Source: Polyodon spathula (lineage: Eukaryota; Chordata; Actinopteri; Acipenseriformes; Polyodontidae). From it: DNA of 64,000 nt. Numbering within the stretch: position 1 is the stretch's first letter; each line of letters starts with the position of its first letter. The stretch lies in contig NC_054538.1 of the NCBI RefSeq assembly GCF_017654505.1, positions 48,523,489-48,587,488 on the forward strand, written 5' to 3'. Made by a program: the position numbers and the translations under genes. The notes under the pieces are model-generated. The model saw only the letters and a program-made list of their open reading frames with translations, did no database searches and was not told the origin of the DNA. Shown piece by piece: positions 36,266 through 47,407 of the stretch.

Positions 36266-36500
36266 AAGGGAGACCGGGGAAAGTTGTAACATTTTGTACC
36301 TTTATCTGCATTACACACAGATGGTTTGAGCTAGTATGACCATACTTTGATACAAACAACTTACATCTGTTCTCTACCAATCCCCATAGTTATCCTGTTT
36401 TAAGAGCTGATATACATATGGCAAGAAGGCTTGAAATGTAAGGTGTCTAATGTTACAATTTACCCCATTTTGGGGGGGGGGGGGCGCAGATGTAACATTC
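36266..36500. repeat. Possible MITE remnant with short G tract
   Basis: GACCGGGGAAAGTTGTAACA near 36270 is matched in inverted form by TGTTACAATTTACCCC near 36450, next to a 14-bp G run (36471-36484). Terminal repeats are short and imperfect. Confidence 0.35.
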
Positions 36501-36739
36501 TGTGAAGAATAATTAAGTAACCCGTTTAATTTTTAATTTAACTCAAGAATTGAACATTTTATTGAATAACTTTTCACATGAAGCAAATATGTTTGTTTTT
36601 ATTAATCTTTATTGAAATGTAAAAAGTGTTAAAATAAGCCTTTTTTTTTTTTTTTTGTCCTGCTGTTAAACTTTTGCATCCCTAAAATAAGCCTTTTTAA
36701 GCAAGACTGTCACTCACACTTGTGATATATTTACATTTT

Positions 36740-37780
36740 GTTTCGTTCAGTGCAAGCTTCGGTGCCCAAATACAGTCAAGCTAATGTTGTATGGGGTCAA
36801 TTTCAACACGTGTTACCACCATGTTGCCATCGACTTGGTAAAGATCACCAACTCTGTCACCAGCAAAGCAACCCCAGATCATGACTCTGCCTCCTCCATG
36901 CTTGACAGTGGGAACCACACATGCAGAACTCATGCGCTCACCCTCTCTGCGTCATACAAATACTCGGCGGTTGGACCCAAATATTTCAAATTTGGACTCA
37001 TTGGTCCATAAGACCGACTTCCACTCCTCAAACGTCCAGTTTCTGTGTTTTTTGGCCCAGGCAAGTCTCTTCTTCTTATTCTGCACTCTTAACAATGGTT
37101 TCTTTGCAGCAATCCTTCCAGTTAGGCCAGCTTCACACAATCTCCTTTGAACAGCTGATGTTGAAACATCTGTACTTCTAGTAACATTTAGCTGAGCTTG
37201 TATTTCAGGGGCAGTTAATTGCCGGTTTCGCAGAGTTGTGACTCGAATGAACTTGTTCTCTGATTCTGAGGTCACCCTTGGCCTGCCTGACCTTGTTCGG
37301 TCCTCATGGGTGCCAGTTTCTTCAAATCGTTTGATGTTCTTGGCCACAGCAGTTACAGACACTTGCAAAGTTCTTGCGATTTTGTCTTAAAGATTGACCT
37401 TCATTTCTTAAAATAATTAGTCTTTTTTTCTTTTAATAAGAGTATTTTGCCATTTTCTGCTCCCTTACATTCAGGAATGACAAACTTGTGCCTGTGCTAC
37501 CTATATTTATAGTAATCATGGATCCTCACCCGCTAACAATAACTGGTGACAAAAGATTAATTAGGTAACATGCTAGTTAACTCAGAGAACAGCTAACAAA
37601 GACACTTTTATACTTAGGCCAGTGTTCTAACACTGTGTTATAAACATTTCAGACTTTTAACTGACTTGGGCTTCAGACCTGAAATCCCCTTGCTTTGGGT
37701 GACCATTTCATTGAAGTTGACAAGATTTACATTTTCATTTAAAAATTACATTTTTGAATGGAATTCACTTATGATTACAC
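36740..37780 (-). mobile_element. Tc1-like transposon (family 1, copy 2)
   Basis: The minus-strand frame 36952-37368 encodes 138 aa of transposase: a helix-turn-helix part (VTAVAKNIKRFEETGTHEDR), a GRPR hook (SGRPRVTSESE), the second DNA-binding half, and the start of the catalytic domain with LWTNESKFEIFGSNRRVFV. The first catalytic Asp is Asn, as in the 22685 copy. The frame opens after that point and the second Asp and Glu are not recognisable. The right terminal region (37600-37780) matches 22930-23118. Confidence 0.8.
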
Positions 37781-37782
37781 CG

Positions 37783-38103
37783 TGTAACAATTTTTTCTTT
37801 TTTTTTTTTTTTTTGTTCCTGGGTAGTAAGTGTTATTTCCTAATTGCTTATGCCTCAAAAGTATAGAAAATGGCTATTCCCCACAAACTTTGCTTTTGTG
37901 ACCAGGACAGTGATATTTCAAAATATCACTATTTCCAATGGGAAAACGGGCAAATGTGTGTCTTTTCATTCACATAAAGTCAGAAAAAAACAACATATGA
38001 ATCCAAATTAACATGTATTTATACTAAAGTAATACAAAAATGACTACAAAAGATTTAGGAGTGAGTAGTTTTTCGAGATTTACGATTATACTGTATTTAC
38101 AGT
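37783..38103. repeat. Unclassified 320-bp dispersed repeat, copy 1
   Basis: GTTCCTGGGTAGTAAGTGTT through GATTATACTGTATTTA matches 58977-59285 almost base for base. It contains AGTGATATTT, CA and AAATATCACT, a perfect 10-bp-arm palindrome. No coding frame. This copy has a long T run near its start. Family unknown. Confidence 0.88.
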
Positions 38104-38546
38104 ATAATGTTATTTTTATGGAACACAGCTTGCGGCAACATTCAGTTGAATTAATTTTTGGGTAATTTTTGCCTGCGCAAAATCCTTCGTGAATAGCTTG
38201 TGAATGTATGGCAGCTCATTATCTGTGTTTTTAACATGCTGATTTGCACACATAAAAATTATTAATTCAATGCAAATGAGATGGCGGCGCTATTCCGCCC
38301 CTTTCATTTTGCATCCACTAAAAATAACATTAACACTAACATTAAAAATAATAAATAAATGATCAGTGATGAAATGCAATTTTGGATTAAGTATCAGCTA
38401 GCGTGTATGCAATTTGTGGAAAGTAAATACATTTATTATTATTATTAGTATTATTGTTGTTGTTTTAGTCTTGGATTTCAGCATTGTGTTTCACAGAAGG
38501 TTAGGTGGTACAGTTTATATAGCTTACATTCCAAAGTACTGTAATC

Positions 38547-38661
38547 TATTTTGAATAAATATTGTAGCTCTTATACAGCGGTATCAGCGCTATGCTTCAG
38601 TGCGAGAGGTCCCGGGTTCAAACCCCTACTGTATGCTTGTATTGCTAATTTATTCAAAATA
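38547..38661. repeat. 14-bp inverted repeats flanking a tRNA-like sequence
   Basis: TATTTTGAATAAAT (38547-38560) and ATTTATTCAAAATA (38648-38661) are perfect inverted copies enclosing 87 bp that include a tRNA-like stretch. Confidence 0.75.
38561..38633 (+). pseudogene. tRNA-like fragment (Ser-GCT-like anticodon loop)
   Basis: TAGCTC, a TTATA insertion and CAGCGGTATCAGCGC resemble a D arm/A box with five extra bases. GCGCT-ATGCTTC-AGTGC forms a five-pair anticodon stem with a seven-base loop and GCT at the anticodon position. GGTTCAAACCC is a good B box/T arm. The acceptor stem does not pair convincingly, so it is a tRNA pseudogene or a SINE head, not a working tRNA. Confidence 0.4.
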
Positions 38662-38777
38662 CGAGGAGGAGGGGTGCGCATCTGTGTGTGAGAAATAGAG
38701 AGAACGTAGATTACGTTGTTGCATATTTAAACCTATAACAAACTTGTAGTAGCCTACTATTAAAGTTGTGTTACAGT

Positions 38778-38955
38778 CTGTTCAAAAGCGCAACACTCGC
38801 TCGTAGTACAAAATATTTATTAGTTTAAAAGTCTTTAAATTATTCATTAGAATTTGGTATTCTGATGAAGATCGCTTGACGGCCAATCTCCCACGCCAAT
38901 CTTTTAATCGAATAAATATTTTGTACTATGAGTGAGTGTTGCGCTTTTTGAACAG
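38778..38955. mobile_element. Foldback MITE (44-bp arms)
   Basis: CTGTTCAAAAGCGCAACACT at 38778-38821 continues for 44 bp and is repeated in inverted form at 38911-38955 with about three differences and one indel. The 89-bp spacer is noncoding. Long arms and short spacer fit a foldback-type non-autonomous element. No target duplication was identified. Confidence 0.75.
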
Positions 38956-39184
38956 ATTAGATTTTATTATTTTGGATACACCTCGACTCGAGTTGCATCA
39001 TCAGTCTGTACTGGCCATGTCTATTAAGCCAATTGTGCATCCAAATTGATCTTCTCCGCGTTTTCTTTTCTGTGCAAAACAATGCACAGACAATGGCGAT
39101 CGCCACCTCGCTTGAGTCCATGATTCTCCCGAATGATGTCTACGATTCTGCAATGAAAATAGCTGTTGTCCGCGGCACGATATG

Positions 39185-39603
39185 TTATTCCGGGCTTAAA
39201 AGGCATGTCATATGCAGACAGGCTAAAAGAATTGAATCTGTTCAGTCTTGAACAAAGAAGACTACGTGGCGACCTAATTCAAGCATTCAAAATTCTAAAA
39301 GGTATTGACAGTGTCGACGCAAGGGACTTTTTCAGCCTGAAAAAAGAAACAAGGACCAGGGGTCAAATGGAGTTTACAATGGGGCATTCAGAACAGAAAA
39401 TAGGAGACACTTTTTTACACAGAGAATTGTGAGGGTCTGGAATCAACTCCCCAGTAATGTTGTTGAAGCTGACACCCTGGGATCCTTCAAGAAGCTGCTT
39501 GATGAGATTTTGGGATCAATAAGCTACTAACAACCAAACGAGCAAGATGGGCCGAATGGCCTCCTCTCGTTTGTAAACTTTCTTATGTTCTTATGTTCTT
39601 ATG
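39185..39603 (+). mobile_element. CR1 LINE 3' fragment
   Basis: Starts inside TATTCCGGGCTTAAAAGGCA and runs through the C-terminal coding part (frame to 39432, then a small deletion after GGGGTC shifts the frame), 3' UTR and TTCTTATG tail (three units). Confidence 0.92.
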
Positions 39604-39759
39604 ATATCTCATGTAGCTTGCAAGCCCCGATCTACAGTGAGAAATGATAGTTCAATCGGTAAGTGTCAGTGGCACTGCGTCTCCTGATTGCAAAAATCAT
39701 GCAGTGTAAGCCTGGCTTAAAGTTGATCAAGTAATGTTAAATCCTACTTAAATCTTTTT

Positions 39760-39794
<35 letters not shown>

Positions 39795-42095
39795 TTAAAA
39801 GCTTATATTGTACCAAATGAAAATAAACAAAATGCTGCTCTTTGTGATCTCAACCTATTTGTGTGCTACTGTGGACTTAAATAATTGATATGCCACTTCA
39901 TGAAATTAGTCATGTTTTTCATTTTCTGTTCACCACATCAAAGTGGAGTTATGTCTGCTAAGACTACATTTACACATTAAAAGGAATTGAACTGCATTTG
40001 GTTAAAGAAATACCCTGGAGCCCAGTGTCATCCCACAGTTCCAGTGTGGTGAGGGATGCAGCATGCCTTATGGATCTGAAATACCATATTCCTTCGAATT
40101 TAAGACACAGCCCACATTTACCACCCTGAACTTGAGGAAATAATAATAAAACCTAAAATAAATGTGAATTGATTTTTTTCCAGGAAAACAGGCCAGTGAG
40201 TCAAAAAGCTGAAAATTAATTTACAAACCATTTTTTAAAAGCATAACAACAAACTAGACCTGCAGATAAAACAGCAGCTTTATTTGTTGTGAGTTCAACA
40301 TTTTGTTTACATCATATCCACTCGCTGGTATTACTCAGCAAGATTGGTGCTGACTTGGGAGAGGCTACACAAGCGACAACGCTCTATATAAGATTGCTAT
40401 TTATTTTGTATTGTGAATATTGTTTTAACAGTGTTTATAATTATATAATTAGGGTGGGAATTTTGAATAGTTTCCTATTTGAGTACACAGAGTGCAACCT
40501 TTTTGTGTATTCGATTATCCGAACTCTGGTCCCTTACTCTACCAAGAGTAAAAGGCAATGTGCACAAGCAGACAGCATAAGTCGGTAAAGTTTAGCAGAG
40601 TTCACAAAGTGTTCAAACAATGTCCAAGATGAGATTTCTTCCCTCTGTACCCCATTTCCTTAGGCACAAGTTTTTTTTTTCTTTCTTTTGTTTACTGAAT
40701 TAAAATACAGAACTCAATGAGCAGCAGCAACGTCACAGCGCGTATCTCTTCCAATTAAAATAACAGTAGCATAATATTATGCAAAAACCACCAAATAAGT
40801 TTTGCTGTAGTGTATTCTGAGTAAAATAACACCTATCATATAGCAACCTAAATATTCTACATCTGTTTAATTCTAAAAAATAATGTTTATAAAATAATCT
40901 TAGTGTAAATATTGTAACCTGGCCAAAATAGAAAATACATTCCAACATTACAATAGTTTAACATCACTAATGGTTGTACTTTTAATGGTCAGTGCAAATG
41001 TTGCCGTTACTCCATCCATTCACAGAAAGTCAACAGTAGATGTTTTATATTGAACAGCAGTCCAGAGTTTAAAAAAAATAAAAATAAAATCCTTTCCAAC
41101 TCCAAGTATCTTGCCTTTTCTTAGTCACTGCATTGTCGTGCTTAACATCTTTATATTCATTATAACGTTAAATTACCTTTCCAATTTCAATGTTACCCAA
41201 GTTTGGATTACTTCTTATTGCACTTGCTATATACATCTTAAATGGCTGAAGTAACATATATTGAAAGACTTTGTTTAATCACTTTGTTTTGAGATGTGGG
41301 CTCTCTTTGGTTACCGTACACAGTTAGAAACATACCGAAAATAAAAACTATCATGGAAAAATAAATAAATATATTGGGCCAGATAAAATTGCATCCGTGC
41401 CAGTAAAAACACTAGCTCAGAGGCCCGAGGGGCCAGTAGTTAAAAATCTAAACGTAGAGCCCTGGTTTATTGAAGATAAAAGTTCTGAGTTGCAAAGTTA
41501 CAACCAGGCATCTTAAAGGTTACACGATGACAACAGTTTGCAGGTATCCTCTTTCCAAGCACAGATCAGAGCAATACCAAGAACATTTCAGTATTCTCAG
41601 TTTAAATGCAGTCTCTCAATGACATCATGACTTTTCCTTAAACCAATCAGAAAAAGACACAGATCTCTTATCACTTGGTTGATTGTCCATTTGTCTTAAC
41701 CCTGGCTTCAAAGCATCTGGTTCAGTCCAGTTTCTCTTTGAAGTAGCCAGTTTTTATAACCCTCATAAAATCAACTGTAATTTCCTAAGAAAACCTGTTT
41801 TATTTCTAGTTTGTAAAGATGTTTAATTTAAAAACAATGATCTACCCTAAATGGCAAATGCCTTTCATGTTAGAAATGGACATCAAAGGAGAGGCCAACA
41901 CCTATTTAAAAATGTGTTGGAGGTCAGCCTTGCCCTACCAAGGACAAAGTGACCAGAAAGATCTTTATCAACTTACTGTCTAAGTAGGAATTTAACCAGA
42001 ACCTGGCGTAATCTTTAACCCATTCTGTGGGTTGTATTCTAAGACCAAAAATTCATTTATAATGCAAATTGTTATTAAAATGTTCCAACACTCAT
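39604..42095. other. Intronic DNA, nothing recognised
   Basis: AT-rich, with a T run at about 39759-39793. A segment near 40080-40150 (ATTCCTTCGAATTTAAGACA) may be the end of a MITE but no partner end was found. Confidence 0.4.
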
Positions 42096-42238
42096 CTCTG
42101 TGGTACTCCACCGGTTACCATTTTCAGGTGTCTCCTCTAATCAGTACTTTCTGATTTCTACATGTTAACCACTCCCTAATCCATGTGCATGCATTTCCTT
42201 GAATCCCTACTGCGTTCAGTTTGAGAATTAATCTTTAA
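42096..42238 (-). mobile_element. CR1 LINE internal fragment, antisense
   Basis: Inverted relative of the reverse-transcriptase region between motifs A and B (TGTGGTACTCCACCGGTTAC, CATGTTAACCACTCCCTAAT, CTGCGTTCAGTTTGAGAATT), ending near 42238. It overlaps in content the plus-strand copy at 42826, giving complementary segments on either side of exon 3. Confidence 0.88.
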
Positions 42239-42408
42239 AGGGAGGGGAGAGGATCAAGTCTTCAAAAATAGTAGATGTCATTGGGTGAACTGTGTTAATT
42301 GACATAGATTTATTTATTTATTTATTTTTAATTAAAGCTGCACAATGCTGAAATGTACATTATTTGCCTACTTTGGCACAATGACTAGGACAGAATTTTC
42401 AGTTCTGA

Positions 42409-42648
<240 letters not shown>

Positions 42649-42825
42649 TAATCCAGTGTTGTAACCACATTCTGCAGCACAGATTGGTTTGTTTTTGCCT
42701 GCATGTTTTGTGCTAAGTTTAATGAGCAGGAAAGAGTAGCAGCTGAGACACTGCATCACAGCAGGAGGCATTGAAAAACTTTTTATAATGAATAACCCAG
42801 TACAATATCTGTTAGTATTCCAACT

Positions 42826-43296
42826 ATATGGATTAGGGAGTGGTTAACATGTAGAAAACAGAAAGTACTGATTAGAGGAGAAACCCCAAAATGGAGCGAG
42901 GTAACCAGAGGAGTACCACAGGCATTTTTAGATTCTGGTATAGTAAGCAAACTTGATACATTTGCAGATGACACAAAAATAGGAGTGGCAAACACTGTTG
43001 CAGCAGCAAAGGTCATTCAAAATTATCTAGACAAAATTCAGAACTGGGCAGACACATGGCAAATTACATTTAATAGAGAAAAGTGTAAGGTGCTGCATGC
43101 AGGCAATACAAATGTGCATTATAAATATCATATGGGAGATACTGAAATTGAATGAATCTAGACCTAGGAGTTTTTGTTGACTCAGAAATGTCAGAAATTG
43201 TCTTCATCTAGACAATGTGGGGAAGCTATAAAAAAGGCCAACAAGATGCTTGGATACATTGTGAAAAGTGTTGAATTTAAAAATAAAGGGAAGTAA
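42826..43296 (+). mobile_element. CR1 LINE fragment, left part
   Basis: Runs from the region before motif B (GATTAGGGAGTGGTTAACAT) through a damaged motif B (deletion after GTACCACAGGCA) and motif C region (TTTGCAGATGACACAAAAAT) to GGGAAGTAA, where LTR sequence interrupts it. Frameshifts and a local duplication around GTCAGAAATTGTC make it inactive. Confidence 0.88.
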
Positions 43297-43297
43297 C

Positions 43298-43803
43298 TGA
43301 GCCGTGGCGCTCAGTATATTTATTTATGATTAACAGAAAATAAAAGGTGTAAGCAAAACCAAACACACACACAAAACAAAGGGCGCGTTGGCCAAACGAA
43401 TAAACAAATAATAAACAAAACAGCAGTGAACGAAACAAACAAGTATCATGCTGGGTTTTAGCCAGCACGTGTAGCAATTGTTTTTAGTTTAGTTTTAAAT
43501 CCCCTCACACAGACTTGCATCTCTCCTCACTCTTACACTCCACCTCAAGTGCAGACAGCTGCTGGCTGAACAAAATTAAATAAAGCTGCGTGACTGTCAG
43601 CTAGTTAAATAATCAGTAGCTGATCAGTCACGCATCCTCACAAGGTTTTCAAAAATAAAAACAATAATCTGGCGGACAGCGTCTCGCTCATTCAGCCAAA
43701 CAATACATAATAATAATAAATAATAATATTGGTCGGCTTTCGCCGTCGCATTAATATATAAATCAAAACAATAATAAACAAAGGGTCGGGACACTCCGCC
43801 ACA
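43298..43803 (-). mobile_element. Solo LTR inside a CR1 copy
   Basis: On the minus strand it begins TGTGGCGGAGTGTCCCGACC and ends near GAGCGCCACGGCTCA with an AATAAA signal just before (CATAAATAAATATAC). Blocks such as GGCCAAACGAA and GCAATTGTTTTTA are shared with the 29049-29566 LTR, so they are related families. The flanking pentamers do not match, and about 290 bp of CR1 sequence is missing between the two CR1 parts. Confidence 0.72.
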
Positions 43804-44097
43804 CGACCCAAGGGACTTTTTCGACCTGAAAAAAGAAACAAGGATCAGGGGTCACAAATGGAGATTAGACAAAGGGGCATTCAAAACAGAAAATAGGAGG
43901 TACTTTTTTACACAGAGAATTAATTGTGAAGGTCTGGAACCAACTCTCCAGTAATGTTGTTGAAGCTGATACCCTGGGATCCTTCAAGAAGCTGCTTGAT
44001 GAGATTCTGGGATCAATAAGCTACTAACAACCAAACGAGCAAAATGGGCCGAATGGCCTCCTCTCGTTTGTAAACTTTCTTATGTTCTTAATATCTT
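43804..44097 (+). mobile_element. CR1 LINE fragment, right part with 3' tail
   Basis: Resumes at CGACCCAAGGGACTTTTTCG and continues through the C-terminal codons, stop, 3' UTR and a TTCTTA tail. Probably the same insertion as 42826-43296. Confidence 0.88.
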
Positions 44098-44616
44098 AAC
44101 ATGCATTGTGTTGTAACAAATGTATCAAGAGTCAAGTCGCATTGTTAAAACTGGATAGTCATTACCTTTTAAGCAGGTTACAGTGGTCAGTAAAATGTGT
44201 GCTCACCAGCAAAACAAAGTTGAGTTAAAATCCCAATTACGTATCAGACACTGTGGCCTTGGAGGTTTATGTTTGAAACTGATTGGAGCATGCTGTTCTC
44301 TCATTTCATGAAAATTGTATATATTGGAAACAAATGGAGCATTTTTTTTTTCTTTTTTTAAAGAAAGCAGTCATTGCAAATTTGATTTTAAATGGTGAAG
44401 TTTACTGGGTGGGGTGGAAGTAATTTTTGTACATTGTTTATTATAGACGAATCAAGGCGACCATTGCATTTAATATTTTTTGACCAAAAAAAAAAATTGA
44501 ACTCTGCTTTGGGTTCATGTTTACATTAAACTTTGTATTTGTTGTATCGGTCAAGAATAAACTGAATGAAGTAGTTTACATATGAATGTTCTTAATAGGT
44601 GAAGAGTGTTGTAGCT

Positions 44617-44650
<34 letters not shown>

Positions 44651-44688
44651 GTTTCACTTCCCTTTTATTTCAAAATGTTCAAGTATAG

Positions 44689-44754
<66 letters not shown>

Positions 44755-45090
44755 CAGCAAAAAGTTGTTATAAAGTGAAAAAGCCACATTTTCAAGTGTA
44801 TGTATATGGAAAAACAATGTATACTATAGTTCACCTCTCTGAAATACACGTCTTGGTTCATTAGCATTAAAAAAAATAAACACTAAAAACACAGAATATC
44901 AGAACAAACAACTATTTACTAATATTACAGGGATGTGTAAAACAAAAGTATACACACCACTGTATTGTACACATAGTATTACAACAACATACTATCAATA
45001 TCCTTAAAAACAGTGAAGAAACTTGGTATACAGTACTTAGATTTAATACAGAACATAATTTTAAAAGATGTAATTGTCCAATTTTATTTT
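44098..45090. other. Intronic DNA with T and (TC) runs
   Basis: No gene recognised. Contains a poly-T run (44619-44645) and the (TC)30 tract. Confidence 0.5.
44693..44752. repeat. (TC)30 microsatellite
   Basis: Thirty perfect TC units; a purine/pyrimidine mirror tract that could form triplex DNA. Confidence 0.97.
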
Positions 45091-45099
45091 TTTTTATTT

Positions 45100-46318
45100 T
45101 TTTTTAACAATTCGCCACTTCCAGCTGTAAATCACTCTCAATTTTGCGTGCAGCTTTGTAGCCTATTTCAACGATACAACAAATTGAGAAGCCAAACATT
45201 TCTGCTACCTGTACTTGTTTATCACCAGGTTCACGTAGTGCCTCCAGAATCCAAACTTTATCGGCTATAGAAAGGTCTACACGTTCTGAAGCCATGATGA
45301 CAGACGACAGTCAGACTCAATAAATGTACAGCTGCATTATGAAAACTGTTACATAAATAGACACTGCGATGCATGCGCGCAATGCATTTGGGAGTTCAGT
45401 TCAAAGTGACAGACAAGCAAACCAAGTGCGAGAAGGACGGCGGGTCGGGAGAGGGGAAGAGGGAGTAGGCTCGCCCCAGGTTCGGCTGCTGGAGTGGGGC
45501 TGAAGCAAGGCTGAAGCATCTCGTCTCGCAGCAAAAAAGTAAATGCATTAGGAAAGATAACCACGTAATAGGCTTAAAATGTATTTAATTATAAAACCAA
45601 TGCTGAATAAGATGTCTGTGTTATAGTGCAGCTTTTTTCAGTTCAGATACTGTATCAAAAGGGAGAGACAGAAATGGAAGTTAGACTGAGAAGTTGTAGA
45701 AGTACAGTATTAGGGGTCTCCCGAGTGGCGCATACAGTAAAAGCACTCGCGTAGAGTGCAGGATGCGCCCTGTAGTCTGGATGTCGCTAGTTCCAGTCCA
45801 GGCCATTCATTTGCTGAGTGAGGACGGGAGCTCCCAGGGGGTGGCGCACAATTGGCTGAGCGCCACCCAGGGGGAGGGAGGGTTATGTCGTTTAGGGTGT
45901 CCAACGGCTCACCGCGCACAAGTGATCCGTGTGGTCTGGCCGGGCAGCTGCGGGCTGCCTGTAAGCAGCCCAGGGCTGCGTTGTCTTCTGACACTGTGTA
46001 TCTCTGGGTGGCTGCTTGGCAAGTCTGCAGTATGTAAAAAAGCGGGCCGCTAATGGCACATGCTTCGGAGGACAGCGTGTGTTCGTCTTTACCCCTCCCG
46101 AGTCAGTGCAGGGGTGGTAGTGGTGAGCTGAGCTAAACTAAAATAGTTGGACACTACTAAATTGGGGAGAAAATAACAAAAAAAAAAAAAATGAAATACA
46201 GTATTGCAAAAAAGAAATACAGTATTGTATGAATCACTAGTATACGGAATTGGGGGACATGCTGTAGGAGCATTATGTCCGAGGTGCATTATAATCGAGA
46301 GCCTTATAGAGAGGGAGC
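45100..46318 (-). mobile_element. Tigger/pogo-type transposon, 5' part, split by a SINE
   Basis: On the minus strand the right edge (about 46318) reads AGTGCTCCCTCTCTATAAGG, the pogo/Tigger-type terminal sequence. It is followed by an untranslated leader and, at 45295-45104, the transposase N terminus: VDLSIADKVWILEALREPGD, KQVQVAEMFGFSICCIVEI, a CENP-B-type helix-turn-helix that binds the terminal repeats. Sequence is lost after 63 codons. The leader is interrupted by the SINE at 45714-46193. A second, internally deleted copy lies at 48057-48711. Confidence 0.75.
45714..46193 (+). mobile_element. tRNA-derived SINE, full length, inside Tigger copy
   Basis: Head GGGGTCTCCCGAGTGGCGCA (A-box-like GAGTGGCGCAT) and AGTTCCAGTCC (decayed B box) indicate tRNA origin. 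Body blocks TCTGGCCGGGCAGC, CTTCGGAGGACAGC and GGGGTGGTAGTGGTGAGC recur in the truncated copy at 26760. It ends in a poly-A-rich tail. TACAGTATT lies just before the head (about 45704-45712) and just after the tail (about 46197-46205), a 9-bp target duplication. Confidence 0.85.
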
Positions 46319-47095
46319 ACTTAGGCTTTGCAGGGCCCTAGGCAGTGATTGGTCCAGAACATTCAGAATGCTACAGTAGTAACTGTGTCTTAAAGTTAGT
46401 ATAAAGGTGCATCATGTAATCATATGCACCCGCCTATACTGATACGGTACGTTGATATAGTAAATAATGTTCATGATCTTAAAATGATAATGAATACTTG
46501 TTTCAGTTAGTTTTGTTAGACTTTATTATTTTTATATAATTCACAACTCCAAAGCACTCAAGTTTCAGTCAAACATATCTTTTTTATTTTTTATTATTAT
46601 ATTTAATGAACATGCCCCCATAGGCCTGTTGATAAATACTGTAATGCCTGAAGTCAGTTCTCACAGGTCAGTGACAAGAATGACCAGGCATAAATAAATA
46701 AATAGTGTTAATAACAAAACAAAAAAATCCCACATTGACACTTGACACTGTGTGCAATGCCACTTTTCCCTTTTTTAAAAATAAAATTAATACAAATTAT
46801 CCCCTGGGCTTTATCAAATCCATTTTATGCTATAGACTACGTAAGAAAATAAATAAGATGTTTTCCTAGATTTAGCGGCCGCAAAGTCCTTTATCAAATC
46901 TGAGTATTCTACATTCTTGGCCAAATTTGACAATCTTTTTTTGAGTCATGTCTGTAATATTTTAATTTTTTCTAAAAAGACAAAAAAAAAACTTAGGGTA
47001 TCTTAGATGTAGGTAGATGTTGTTATTTAAAAAAAAAAAATCTAATTTTATATATATATATATATATAAAGTTGTGAATTATATATGATAGTCAA
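46319..47095. other. Intronic DNA, nothing recognised
   Basis: AT-rich, with A runs at about 46980 and 47025 and an (AT) run near 47050. Confidence 0.4.
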
Positions 47096-47335
47096 CTAAC
47101 AAACTAATATCCTTAAGGAGTACAAAAAGACAATCATTGAATTGACAACAGAACTGACAGAAGGCACAGATGTCATTGTCCGTCCATCAATAGTCCAAAG
47201 CATCTTTGACCATTGTTCCATAGTCCAATTTCTGTGTTCTTGTGCATATTTTAGCCTTTTAGTCATGTTCCCCTTTCTTAACAGAGGTATTCTTACTGCA
47301 ACACATCCTTTAAGTTCTGATTTCAAGAGTGACCG
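47096..47335 (-). mobile_element. Rearranged Tc1-like transposon (family 4, copy 1)
   Basis: The minus-strand frame reads RSLLKSELKGCVAVRIPLLR, KGNMTKRLKYAQEHRNWTME and QWSKMLWT, typical Tc1 transposase, then crosses into inverted N-terminal sequence (plus-strand coding KKTIIELTTELTEGTDVIV). The junction CATCAATAGTCC/AAAGCATC is the same as in the copy at the end of the window. Similarity ends at CAAGAGTGACC, where a palindrome begins. Confidence 0.75.
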
Positions 47336-47407
47336 TGAAGGAACTAATAGCACACACACACACACACGTGTGTGTGTGTGTGTGTGTGCGCACGCTGTTA
47401 GTTCCTT
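47336..47407. repeat. 72-bp palindrome with (CA)n/(TG)n core
   Basis: AAGGAACTAATAGC followed by a CA run, CG, a TG run, GCGCACGC and TGTTAGTTCCTT. The outer 14 bp pair with one mismatch and the dinucleotide core is self-complementary, so the whole segment can form one hairpin or cruciform. Confidence 0.85.

Noticed and set aside
38561..38633. Functional tRNA-Ser(GCT) gene
   Set aside because: D arm contains an insertion, acceptor stem does not pair and no Ser-type variable arm is visible.
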